Origin: Anaeramoeba ignava
Taxonomy: Eukaryota > Metamonada > Anaeramoebidae
DNA: 64,000 nt
Direction: 5' to 3'
Assembly (NCBI GenBank): GCA_028826165.1
Contig: JAPDFW010000081.1
Span: 1,134,501-1,198,500 of the forward strand
The position numbers were made by a program, and so were the translations under genes. Below the pieces are notes generated by a model that worked only from the letters and a program-made list of their open reading frames with translations, was not told where the DNA came from and did no database searches. Of this stretch, positions 35,101 through 47,216 are shown piece by piece; the first letter of the stretch is position 1, and every line of letters begins with the position of its first letter.

Positions 35101-35932
35101 TTGATTTAATTTTAATTTAATTTTGATTTAATTTTAATTTAATTTTAATTTAATTTTAATTTAATTTTAATTTAATTTTAATTTTGATTTAATTTTAATT
35201 TAATTTTTATCCGATTTAAATTTAATTTTGATTTAATTTTAATTTAATTTTGATTTAATTTTGATTTAATTTTAATTTAATTTTAATTTAATTTTAATTT
35301 AATTTTAATTTAATTTTGATTTAATTTTGATTTAATTTTGATTTAATTTTGATTTAATTTTAATTTAATTTAATTTTGATTTAATTTTGATTTAATTTAA
35401 TTTAATTTTTTTAATTTTAATTTTAATTTAATTTTAATTTAATTTTAATTTAATTTTGATTTAATTTTAATTTAATTTTAATTTAATTTTAATTTTGATT
35501 TAATTTTGATTTAATTTTAATTTAATTTTAATTTAAATTTAATTTAATTTTAATTTTAATTTTGATTTAATTTTGATTTAATTTAATTTTAATTTTAATT
35601 TAATTTTAATTTAATTTTGATTTAATTTTTATCCGATTTTGATTTAATTTTAATTTAATTTTGATTTAATTTTGATTTAATTTTAATTTAAATTTTAATT
35701 TAATTTTGATTTAATTTTAATTTAATTTTAATTTAATTTTGATTTAAAATTTTATTATAGAATTCCTCAAATTCCTTCAACTCCTTTAATTTTACAACAA
35801 ACATCAGTAGAAGAAGTTTTAAAACCATTAAATATTGAAGAAGAAAATTCAAAATTTTCAGAAAAAAAATTAAAACATTCCACTTTATCTCTTTCAAGTT
35901 TATATCCTATTTTTAATATATTTGATAAATAA
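32185..35932 (+). CDS. RNA-binding protein with two RRM domains (RBP45/47, Nam8/TIA-1-like)
   Basis: Exons 32185-32828 and 35761-35932, in phase, 271 residues. RRM A (about 6-83) has RNP2 SLFVGDLP and RNP1 KGYGFVTF; RRM B (about 120-190) has RNP2 TVYVGKLD and RNP1 KGCGFVQF and ends in VKCSWGR. The combination of GDLP with KGYGFV followed by KGCGFVQF and SWGR is that of the second and third RRMs of the RBP45/47-Nam8-TIA-1 family; the usual first RRM is absent. A Thr/Pro-rich segment follows, and a short C-terminal tail comes from exon 2. The protein probably binds U-rich pre-mRNA or mRNA; TIA-1/Nam8 members help select 5' splice sites, which is of interest in a genome with A/T-repeat introns, but that role is inference. 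The intron is 2,932 bp, the longest in the window. Confidence 0.85.
32829..35760. repeat. 2.9 kb intron array (ATTTAATTTTG/A 11-mer) with TATCCGA interspersed
   Basis: Almost pure 11-mer TTTTGATTTAA / TTTTAATTTAA. TATCCGA occurs nine times (near 32849, 32871, 33599, 33855, 34567, 34589, 34994, 35209, 35631), usually as TTTTTATCCGATTTTGA, and the stretch starting TATCCGAATTTGAAATTG is present at both 32871 and 33599. No coding exon is visible inside. Confidence 0.95.
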
Positions 35933-36157
35933 AATTAAAATTTAAATAAATAAATAAAAAGAAAATCGTTAAAAAATTTAATTAAAAAAAAAAAGAAAGA
36001 AAAAAATTTTTTTGTTTTTTTTTTTTTTAATTAAAAAAGAAGGAAACTATAAAAACAAAAATTGAAGAAGAAAAAAAATCATTTTTTTTTTTACAAATTT
36101 TTTTAATAAAAAAAAAAAAAATTAATTAATTAATTAATTAAGCAAAAAGAAAAGAAA
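35933..36157. other. RRM-gene to ankyrin-gene spacer
   Basis: 225 bp between two plus-strand genes: A and T homopolymers and an ATTA tetranucleotide run (about 36120-36140) just before the next start codon. No gene seen. Confidence 0.6.
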
Positions 36158-39100
36158 ATGGAGACTGAAGAAAACCAAACTAAAATTTTAATTAAAAATG
36201 ATTACCCAAATTTCTTTAGAAAAGCAAAAACAAGAGAAGAAAAAGATGAATTATTTTCACAATCAATGAATGAAGAAAATCTTTATCGAAAATTATTTGC
36301 ACAAGAAAGAGAAACGTCAAAAGAAATACAAGATCCACATTTGATGTTAGTTGACACTTATTCAAATCAAGATATTTATCAATTTGCAACTGAAACTGAA
36401 GAAGAGAAAAAAATCCCAAAACTTTTTCCTCAAAAACAAAAAGAACCAAATGAAAAGTGTATAAATTCATTAGAAGAATTTAAAAGAAATTTCGAAGTTT
36501 TTTCTGAAGGACAATTAAGATATTTGAATTGGAATAATTGTTTTGTAGCAGGAGGTTCAGTTTTAGCAGCATTAACACCAATTCCTGGTAAATATTTATT
36601 TTAAATTAATTTTTTAATTTTTAATTTTTAATTTTTAATTTTTAATTTTAGATGAACTTGATAAAAATAATTTGACAAGAAGAACTTATTATCATGATCA
36701 AGCTTATTCAAATTCTGATATTGATATTTTTATTTATGGAATTACTGACCAAGATGAAGCAAATGAAAAATTGAAAGAAATTTTTCAAATTATTACAGAA
36801 ACAATTCCAGTCAAAGCAATTGCATTCAGAAGCAAACATGCAGTTACAATTGGTAAATAAATTTAAAACAAATTTTATTTTTATAAATGAATTTTAATTT
36901 TAAATTTAATTTTAATTGATTTTATTTTTATAAATGAATTTTAATTTTAATTGATTTTATTTGATTTTATTTTTATAAATGAATTTTAATTTTAATTGAT
37001 TTTATTTTTAGTCTCTCAATATCCTTATCGTCATATCCAAATTATTTTAAGACTTTATAAATCCATTTCAGAAATCTTAATGGGATTTGATGTTGATTGT
37101 TGCAGTTGTGGATTTGATGGAGAAAAAGTTTGGATGACTCCAAGATGTCATCGTTCAATGGTCTATCAATGTAATACAATTGATATGACTAGAAGAAGTC
37201 CTACTTATGAAACTCGATTGGCAAAATATAGTTCAAGAGGATATTCTGTTCTTGTTCCCTTTTTGGATCGATCCAAAGTTGATATTTCTTTATATGAAAG
37301 AAGAATTGATAGGGTTCATGGATTGGCAAAACTTCTGTTACTTGAACAATTACAAACATCTCAACAGCATACAGTTTTTAAAGAGTTTTCAAGATTGAGA
37401 AGATTAAGACCTCCTTCAAATATTCATCCATCAGTTTGGGGATTTTTGGATCCTTCATTAAACGAAGAGAAGAAATATGTTGATTTACAAGAGAATGAAT
37501 CTGATTATTCCGTTGTGTTTCTTCCATGGTAAATAATTTTTTATTTTTAATTTATTTTTATTTTTATTTTTATTTTTATTTTTATTTTTATTTTTATTTT
37601 AAAAAGGGGTAAAGAATGGAATGCTGAAAGGGCTAGAAAAATTATGTATCAAAAAGATATGATCCTCAATTCAGCTTGGTATGATCCAGATAAAAAATTC
37701 CATACTCATCCTTGTTTCTTTGGAACTGCAGAAGAAATTATTGGAGATTGTTGTGGAGCTGATAATTGTTCAGCAGTGAATTTAGATGAAGAATTGGGAG
37801 AATCAAACATGTATGTAAACGGAAAATTAACTTGGATGACTGTTGATCCAGGCCAACAATCAATAGGTTCATTCCATCCAATTACTGATGAAGATTGGTG
37901 CGCAGATGCTTATGTGTCTGATAAGTTTGATAGTTTATGTCAGGCAATTAGTGTGAATGATTATAATAAAGTTGCTGAACTTTTGAAACATGGAGATATT
38001 GATCTTGATAAGAAGGATTATGTTGGAAGAGCTCCTCTTCATCTTGCTGTTCTTTATAATTCAATACAATCTGTTAAACTACTTCTTGAAAACGATGCCA
38101 AAATTTCATTCAAATTAATCGATGGAAGAAGTCCTGTTCATATTGCAGCTCAATACGGTTATTCAGAAATTTTGGAAATGCTTCTTGATAAATTGAATGA
38201 AGTCAAATCTGAAACGAAACCAGAAAAGGCTGAAGATGAGGATGATGGAATGGAAGAAATTGAAATGGAAAATGAACTTGATCCTTCAATGAAAAACGAA
38301 AAAAAGAAAAAGGGAAAAAAACAAAAGAGAAAATCAAAAAGAGCAATGGATGAAGATGATGAAGATGAAGATGAGGATGAGGATGAAGACGAAGACGAGA
38401 ATGAAGATGAATATGGGGAATTCAGTTTGAAAAAATTGATGGAAAAACGCAAAAAAGAAAAAGAAAGCGCATTATTTGGATACGATCCTTCTCTTGATCT
38501 TGATGATGAAGAGTTTGATGTGAATCAAGAAGATTGGGATTTGAGAATGACTCCACTTCATTATGCAACCTTTTTCGGACATATCAAATGCATTGATTTA
38601 CTTTTGGATAAAGGAGGAGCAGATATCAACAAGATGCTAATTTACAAACAAGACCAAAGAGTTCTTGCCCAATATACTTCATTAACTCTTGCTTTATTTG
38701 GGAAGAAATATGATATTGCATCCCATTTAATGAAGCGCAATATCGATATTACACAAAAGGATTTAAATGGAGAAAATATTCTTCATAAAGCTTGCAGATT
38801 AGTTGATCTTCGATTCTTGAAGCTTGTTCTTGAATTCGCAAATAAACATAACATTAAGCTTGAAATGATCACAAATAGTCGTTCAACTCCTCTTCAATGT
38901 GTTTTGGAAAGTATTCCTAATGATCTTTTGGATGTAATTCCACAAAACAACAAAACCAAAGAAGACAAACGCGAACTTGAAAAAGCACTTAATATTCGGC
39001 ATAGTGATAATAAATATCATGCCCATTATGAAATGATCATGTATTTACTTGACAATTCACCTCTTCGTGGAGAAATTGCTATCAAGGATTTACCCGCAAA

Positions 39101-41803
39101 TTTCTTCCGTTTGAATGAGAATAAATCACAAAAAATTCGAAATTCATTCAATCAACCCATTTTCTCAAGTCTCCAATCGCTTACATTGCTTAAATTATTT
39201 TTGAAACATGGCGCAGATATTAATGCAATATCTTCAAATCACGAAACACCTTTTGATTTAATTTGTGACAAATATCACAATTTGAAAAACACAATTGAAG
39301 AACGCAAAAACAAAACAGAATCAAATCAATCCGAAACCAATATTGATATTTTGAAGGAAGAAATGGCTGAACTAAATCCCAATTCATTTCTTTATAACGA
39401 ACTTGAATGGTATTTGAATTATTTGGTTGAATCTCAAAAACAATCAACTAGTTATTCATATAGAAAACGACCAAGAAGAGCTGGCAAAGGTTTAGGAATG
39501 AGAAATCGAATGTTCAATAGAGGATTTTCTTTTGGTAATGATGATGATGACGATGATGATGATGATGAGAATTATGGAGATGAAATTTCCGAAGAAGAAT
39601 TGAAAGAAAATCGAGAATTCAATTCAAAACAAAGAGAAGATATCAAATTTGAGATGTTGAGCAAGATTCGTAAATATATGAAAAAGAAATTTGCGAAGAA
39701 ATTTGTTGATATCAAAATTGATTATAAATCAGAAGATTCCTATATGATTCAAACACAATTAAGAATGAAAGATCCTTCGTCATGGGAATATAGAAGAAAA
39801 TATGGATTTAACAATAGAAGAACAGCAAGAAAATTTGGACTTTCCAATTTGGTTTTAACTCGAGATAAAAGCAAGAAGAAGTATCCAGTTCGATTCTTTT
39901 CTTTATCTGAAGATGTTCTTGGTCATCATGTTGGTTCTAAATGTTTTGATGAAAATATGCAACCTGTATATTTGGATCTTTTTGATGCTATTAAGGCAGG
40001 AGATATTAAAGCAGTTGAAGAATTGACGATTAAAAAACCATTTAACGAGCAACCACATGTAAAATATTTTTTAAATATTAAATATTAAATATTTAAATAT
40101 TTATTTTTAATTTTAAATTTTTAATTAATCTAGATTTGTTGTTATCTTGAATACTCAAAAAGAACTCCTCTTCATGTTGCAGTTGAGCTCAATAACGCAG
40201 AAATGGTTCGTAGACTAATTGAAATCTCAGTTCTTCAATTTACTCCACTCAAAACAGAATTGGAAACAGAAAAATATGTTCCAATGATCAACAACCAAGA
40301 TTTAACCCAAATGGTGGGAAGAATCAAACCAAAAAATTTTGTTGATCGAACTGGACAAAAATTATATAAAGCAGTAGATGAACTTATTGATATTGACCAA
40401 GAAATGAAGAAATTAAATTGCGTAGTTTCACCATCAACATTAATCAAATCATCAAATACAAACAGAATGACTGTTCTTGATTATTGCATTGACAAAGGTT
40501 TGAACGAGACTTGCGAAATGATTCTCCAGATCTGCAAAGCATGGAATATTCAAGAGCATCCTTTTTCATATAATGAAAGTGAGATTAAAGAATCATCAGA
40601 TGTCATCAAACATCTTCTTTTCGAAACTCAACAGCAATTGATTCCATTTGAACTTGCAATTTCAAAAGGAAATATCAAACTTGCGGAAATTATTCTTCAT
40701 TACGATGGAGTTTATTCAAAACAGATTGTGGAAGATCCAAAAACATATAAAGGATTGAATATTGATGGGAAAAAGCATAAATGGCACAAAGAACATTATG
40801 CACAAGAACATGTAATGTCTAAAAACGCATTAAGAGTTGCTGCTTTTTACGATCAACCAATTTCTATTGAGTATTTAACAGAAAAAGCAAAGGATGAATG
40901 GCTTAAATTGTTCTCAAGTAAATTGGAAACACATGAATTACCCAAATCATTTGATTTCGAAAATCAAGATGATACAAAAACTCCATTCTTCACTACGCAA
41001 TTTCCAAAAAGAATCTCCAAGCGATTCAGATAATTTTGAAGCTTGACAAAGTGAATATTATAAATCATCCTAATACAGCAGGCGTTACTCCATTGATTTT
41101 CGCAGCAGGATGTGGATATGATGAGATTGCTGATTATTTGCTTAAATCTGGAGCACAACTTGAAGCGAAAGAGAAGAATGGATGGTCAGCACTTCATTAT
41201 GCTTGCCAATTCAATCGACGCAAATGTGTTGAAGTTATTCTCAAATACAGTAACAAAGAACAAGCCAATATCCGCACTGAGAATTTCGCATATACACCCT
41301 TGATTCTCAGTTCATTTGCCAACAGCTTGAAGTCACTCGATGTTTTACTTGCCGATCCGAAAACAGATTTCTTTGCAGCAGATATTTATCACAACACTGC
41401 TATTCATTATGCGGTTATTCAATCAAATATCGATGTTCTTCGCAAATTACTTCCTGAAAAAAATATCAATGTTCAGAAATATTTCCAAGAAAATACTGTT
41501 GGAATGACTGTTTTTGATTATGCTGTTATGGCTCTTGTTAATACTTTCCAACATGAACGTAATTCTTCTTGGAATTTCTCTAATAATTTCAATCCTGCTC
41601 AAGATGTTAATACAAAAGCTTTTGAATGTTTCAATTATGTTTTTTCTATTTTGGGTAATTCTCGTAAAATTACTAATTTGAATGATGCTCAATTATCTTT
41701 TAATGCTATTACTCATCAAATTTCAGATACAGAAACTGATAAAGAAGAGTTCTTTTCTAATCACATTTATTCACCTTCACCAATTTCAAAACTTTGGATT
41801 TAA
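36158..41803 (+). CDS. Nucleotidyltransferase-like / ankyrin-repeat protein, 5 exons, one apparent frameshift
   Basis: Exons 36158-36587, 36652-36852, 37012-37528, 37607-40058 and 40134-41803; all junctions in phase, about 1,755 residues. Around residues 125-180 AGGSVLAAL is followed by SNSDIDIFIYG, the GGS...DxD pattern of the polymerase-beta-type nucleotidyltransferase fold, then RHIQIILRLYKS and MGFDVDCCSCGFDG. From about residue 500 onward there are ankyrin repeats (APLHLAVLYNSIQSVKLLL, SPVHIAAQYGYSEILEMLL, TPLHYATFFGHIKCIDLLL, TPLIFAAGCGYDEIADYLL) interrupted by Lys/Glu and Asp tracts. The frame breaks at about 40986: upstream it reads ...TKTP and then runs to a stop at 41031-41033, while the ankyrin helix continues as LHYAISKKNLQAIQIIL in another frame from 40988. 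Two extra bases or one missing base would explain it; no splice site does. Substrate and role are unknown. Confidence 0.75.
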
Positions 41804-42225
41804 AATCAAAACCAAAGAAAACAAAAACAAAAACAAAACCAAAACAAAAACAAAAACAAAAACAATAAAAATCAAAAAAAATTAAAAAAGAATTTTAAAA
41901 AGAAATTTAAAAAGAATTTTAAAAAAAAATTTAAAAAAAAAAAAAGATTAAAACTTCTCTTTCTTAATTGAATTGAATTGAATTGAAATTGAATTGAATT
42001 GAAATTGGTTTGAATTGTTGTTTAAATAAGATCCAAAAAAAACAACAAAACCAAAAAAAAAATATCTTTTCTTATCTTTTCTTTTCTTTTGTATTTTGTG
42101 ATTTGTCTAATTTGTAACTGATTGATTTGGAAAATGAAAAATTTGTTTTGAAAATCAATCTTCAATTTAATCGCAACTTCAAAATGATTTACTTCTTTTG
42201 TTCTTTTTCTTTCCTTATTTGTTTC
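41804..42225. other. Convergent 3' spacer (ankyrin / UPF1)
   Basis: 422 bp. It begins with an AACAAAAACAAAACC purine-rich run to about 41870, then AAATTTAAAAAGAATTT repeats, a GAATTGAATTGAAATT patch near 41970-42005 and mixed-sequence A/T-rich DNA. No gene seen. Confidence 0.6.
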
Positions 42226-45200
42226 TTAATAATCATTTTGACTTAAATTTTGACTTTCATAAGGATTTGAAAAAGAATTTTGACTTTGAGAATATTGAGA
42301 TTGACTATTTTGAGTTTGAGTATTATAAGCAGCAAAACGAGTATGCAAAAAAGAATGTTGAGGAATAATTTGAGGATTTGAATTTAAAAAAGAAGAATTA
42401 GATTGTGAATTTTGAGAATAATTTGAATTTTGAGAATAATTTTGATTTTGAATGTAATTTGAATTTTGAATGTAATTTTGATTTTGAATGTAATTTGAAT
42501 TTTGAATGTAATTTGAATTTTGAATGTAATTTTGATTTTGAATGTAATTTTGATTTTGGAAATAATTTTGATATCTTGAATAATATTTCTTAATTGAAGA
42601 TAAGTTTCCAGAAAAACGTTCAGGATTATGAATTGATTTTGTAACTAAACATTGTTTTTTATGGAAATGATTTAAAAGTTTATTCCAAATCTCATATTTT
42701 GAGAGCATAATAGCATTGCCGAACATAATCAAACCATAACGGGCACGAGTGATTGAAACATTAAGCCTTCTTGAGTCTTTTAAGAAGCCAATACCAGCTT
42801 TTCTGTTAGATCTAACACAAGACATTATGATGTAGTCTTTTTCTCTTCCTTGGAAAGAATCCACACTGGCAACTTCAATTGACTCATAGAACTTTTGGGG
42901 TTGTTTGCCAGAGGTCTGCATTGTTCGGATGATAAGCCCGCGCTGGCCTTCATATGGTGTAATGACACCAATCTGTTTGGGAATTATTCCCGACTTCAGC
43001 AAAATGTCAATCATTTCAAGAACCAAATGTGCTTCTCTGTTATTGATATATGAAGTTCCAGAAAATGAAAATTCTTCCTGACCATCTGTGTGAAAAAACA
43101 TCATCGGTATTTTTTGAACTGGCCAACTTATATCTGTTGTTTGTGTGCGATCGTGTTCGTCAACTCCGTTTTGTAATCCTCCTTCGTAGAAGTAATTTGA
43201 TGGGAATTCTGATAAGTATGGATGCATTCGATACTGAATTTGAAGTGGTGCTGGTTTGATTTCTAGTTTTATTAGTCGCTCAAATAGTGATTGATTGAAA
43301 TGTGCTTTTTCTGCTTCTTGGCATAAGACAACTGGTCCTAATTGGAAGTGGTCACCAACAAGTATAATTTTTTTGGATCCTTTAACCAAAGGTATTAAGG
43401 TTTCTGGTTCGGTTGCTATCCATAACACAAATCATAACAATAATAACAAAGATATTTTTTAATTTTCAAATTAATTTTATAAATGAATTTTAATTTTAAT
43501 TTTAATATTAATTTTAATTTTATATTTAATATTAATTTTAATTTTAATTTTAATATTAATTTTAATATTAATTTTAATTTTAATTTTATATTTAATTTTA
43601 ATTTTAATTTAAATTTTATAAATGAATTTTAATTTTAATTTTATATTTAATTTCAATTTTAATTTTAATTTTAATTTTATATTTAATTTTAATTTTAATT
43701 TTAATTTTAATTTTAATTTTATAAATGAATTTTAATTTTAATAATAATTTTAATTTTATATTTAATTTTCAAATTAATTTTATAAATAAATTTTAATTTT
43801 GTTTTAAAATTTTATATTTAAAACCTTGCGTAGTCTCATCAATCAAAACATATGGAAAAGAAAAAGAATCTAAACGAGTATCACCAGAACCAACACAAGT
43901 ACAACAAATAACATCAGCTTCCTGTAGAATTTTTCTCTCCGCTTTCCTCTTAAGACGTTGGAATTGATCATGATGCATTTGGAATTTAGAATCGGACTCT
44001 TCATCAATCTTTAAATAGAATTCTCTAAACTTCTTAAATCGTTTGCCAGGAATTTTTTTGATTTGATTATGCAAACCAAGAAACTCAACAGAAGAAGTGA
44101 TTTCCTCTCTGCTTTGCGCAAATAACCGGACTACCTTGACGCCAGTCGAATGGATCTTCTTTGTAAGTTGGTCGACGGCGATATTGCTTGGCGCGCAGAC
44201 AAGCACGGCATTCGTAGATCGACCTGTCTTTGATTTTGGAGTTTCTTTTTTTTTCAATTGAACAAGATGATAAACAATAGCAGCACTTGTCACTGTTTTT
44301 CCTGTTCCAGGAGGACCTTGTATAAGTGTAATCTCCTGACGAAGTGCGTTCTCAACAGCCTTTTTCTGCGATATATTCAGCTCGGGAAGGCCTTGGACTG
44401 CTGGAAGAGTGGACCAGGTTTGAGGATGTGATTCTTTATAAATTTCTTCAACATTTCCAAGTAAACAATCATAAATTTTTTGGGATGTAAAATTGATTTT
44501 TGTACGCGACATATAAGAGATTGCGTGCTGCATTCTGTCGAAGGAAGTAGCTCTGAACAAAAACTCAACGGTGAAACCTGAAGTTTGACCTGAAAGTGGA
44601 GGTTTTTTTTTTGCGATGTCAAGAACGATTTTTTCATCCAAACGAATTTCGATAATTCTTCCTCGCGCTTCCCAGATGCAAGAAGTAATGGATTCCTGAC
44701 CATGTATTTCTGTCTTATTAAGAGACAAACGGATTTCTTCACCAACTGAGAATCTCGAGTCTGCATTTTGTTTTGGGAAGAGAAAAAGAGCGCGAGTTCT
44801 CGGCGATTGAGACAAATCCCATTCAACATTGATATCATCTCTCTTTTGCGTCTCCTTGTGCAACTTGTCCGTCTGTTCCTCCATCTTCACAAGCTGTGTG
44901 AAGATCTGATTATACTCGAATCCATCCGAGTATTTCAATTGAACTTGACGAACCGTTCCAAATTTTTCGTTGTCTAAATTTCCATGCAGTGTCTCAATGC
45001 CTTCTAATTCTTGATATGTTAGCTGCGGAACCTTTGCTTGCTCCTCTTCGGGTGGTTGTTCTACAATGTCGTTCAAAAGGCTTCTGTCCACAATCAAGGG
45101 CGTCCAACTGCGGGCGCTAAAATTCGAATTTTGAGAACAAATTAAATCCATACAATTTTGTCTACAAACTAGCATTGAGTTCTGTTCTTTGTCGCTCACA

Positions 45201-47092
45201 AAACCAAGATCGAATACGTTTCTTGACTTGCATTTTTCGCACGCGATCACAGTGTACAGTTTCGATTCAGGATGCAGCTCGATCTCCTTGCTTCTTGTGA
45301 ATAGTAAGTGTTGAATTATATGTGAACTTGGTGCTTTCCCAAAGCAATTGCACATCCATTTCCCTGTAGATGTGCATCGCACAAGGTAATCTACCCCAGA
45401 GATCCCGCAATATGCACATCTGATTTGTGTAGTGCTTGATTTTGTTTTTGGATCAATCTCTTCGTTTTGTTCCATATCTTTTTTTTTATTTATAAAATTA
45501 TATATAAAATTATTTATAAAATTATTTATAAAATTATTTATAAAATTAAATATAAAATTATTTATAAAATTATTTATAAAATTATTAATAAAATTATTTA
45601 TTAAATTATTTATAAAATTATTTATAAAATTATTTATAAAATTAAATATAAAATTATTTATAAAATTATTTATAAAATTATTTATAAAATTATTTATAAA
45701 ATATATAAAATTATATATTAAATTATTTATAAAATTATTTATAAAAATTATATAAAATTATTTATAAAATTATTTATAAAAATTATATATAAAATTATTT
45801 ATAAAATTATTTATAAAATTATTTATAAAAATTATATTAAAATTATTTATAAAATTATTTATAAAATTATTTATAAAATAATTATAAAAAAATTAAATTT
45901 TATTAAAAATTAATTATAAAATTATTTATTTATAAAATTATTTATAAAATTATTTATTAAAATTATTTATAAAATTATTTATAAAATTATTTATAAAATT
46001 ATTTATAAAATTATTTATAAAATTATTTATAAAATTATTTATAAAATTATTTATAAAATTATTTATAAAATTATTTATAAAATTATTTATAAAATTATTT
46101 ATAAATTATAAAATTATTTATAAAAATTATTTATAAAATTATTTATAAAATTATTTATAAAATTATTTATAAAATTATTTTATAAAATTATTTATAAAAT
46201 TATTTATAAAATTATTTATAAAATTATTTATAAAATTATTTATAAAATTATTTATAAAATTATTTATAAAATTATTTATAAAATTATTTATAAAATTATT
46301 TATAAAATTATTTATAAAATTATTTATAAAATTATTTATAAAATTATTTATAAAATTATTTATAAAATTATTTATAAAATTATTTATAAAATTATTTATA
46401 AAATTATTTATTAAATATAAAATTATTTATAAAATTATTTATAAAATTATTTATAAAATTATTTATAAAAATTATTATTTATAAAATTATTTATAAAATT
46501 ATTTATAAAATTATTTATAAAATTATTTATAAAATTATTTATAAAATTAATTATAAAATTATTTATAAAATTATTTATAAAATTATTTATAAAATTATTT
46601 ATAAAATTATTTATAAAATTATTTATAAAATTATTTATAAAATTATTTATAAAATTATTTATAAAATTATTTATAAATTGTTGTATTTGTTTTACCAGAA
46701 TCTTCAAAAGATAAAATCTCAGGCTCAGAAGCAATAAAATCGCTTTCAGTCTCATCATCATCTTCAATTTCATTTTCATCATTATCATCTTCATTATCAT
46801 TATCTTCATTTTCATCATTATCTTCAATTTCATTTTCATCATTATTATCATCATTATCATTTTCATTATCATCATTATCATCTTCATTATCATCTTCATC
46901 ATCTTCATTATCATCTTCATCATCTTCATTATCATTATCATCTTCAGAATCATCTTCAGAATCACTTCCAAAAGATATTTTTTGTGCTTTTGAAGAAAGC
47001 CAATTATCAAAATTTTCATTTTCATTTTCATTTTCATTTTCATTTTCATTTTCATTTAAATCATCTTTCTTTTTAGAATTAATTTGAGACAT
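42226..47092 (-). CDS. UPF1: UPF1 RNA helicase, 3 exons
   Basis: Exons 47092-46696 (probable), 45477-43825 and 43415-42226, in phase, 1,079 residues (human about 1,120). Exon 1 encodes an acidic Asp/Glu/Asn tail. Exon 2 starts with the Cys/His-rich UPF2-binding domain (CAYCG, KWMCNC, HIIQHL, CEKCKSRNVFDLGF, CRQNC) and continues through the 1B stalk into RecA1 with Walker A GPPGTGKT near residue 520, CAPSNIAVDQL and CCTCVGSGD. The Walker B DETTQA spans the second intron. Exon 3 holds RecA2: GDHFQLGPVV, YRMHP, GTSYINNREA, ASVDSFQGREKDYIIMSCVR and RLNVSITRARYG, then a low-complexity NYIQNQ/NYIQNS tail. UPF1 drives nonsense-mediated mRNA decay. Exon 1 is joined because its donor phase (G then GT at 46695) fits the acceptor at 45478 and preserves the frame; the alternative is a separate acidic protein at 46667-47092 with UPF1 starting at ATG 45475. 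Confidence 0.92.
43416..43824. repeat. UPF1 intron 2 array (TTTTAATTTTAA, ATAAATGAA)
   Basis: A 409 bp intron of TTTTAA hexamers interspersed with TTATATTTAA and TTATAAATGAA. It splits the Walker B motif of UPF1 between Gln and Ala. Confidence 0.85.
45478..46695. repeat. ATAAAATTATTT 12-mer array, probable UPF1 intron 1
   Basis: 1.2 kb of ATAAAATTATTT repeats, one of the cleanest arrays in the window, especially 45960-46640. In minus sense it starts with GTAAAAC and ends with TTTTTAAAAAAAG-type acceptor sequence directly before GATATGGAACA. Confidence 0.9.
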
Positions 47093-47216
47093 TTAAATTT
47101 TATTTAAAAAAAAAAAAGGAAAAAAATGAAAAAAAAAATTGAATTTTTTATTTTTTAATTTTTTTTTAATTTTATTGTTATTGTTTTTTTTTTTTTTTTT
47201 AACTTTAATAAAAAAA
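47093..47216. promoter_or_regulatory. Bidirectional 5' region (UPF1 / GPCR)
   Basis: 124 bp between divergent start codons. The UPF1 side reads GGAAAAAAATGAAAAAAAAA (TTTTTTCATTTTTT in the sense of UPF1); the GPCR side is T-rich and ends TTAATAAAAAAAATG. Confidence 0.4.

Noticed and set aside
46667-47092. Stand-alone acidic protein ending at 46667
   Set aside because: Kept only as an alternative; a donor in the right phase lies just before its end and the remaining codons are repeat-derived.
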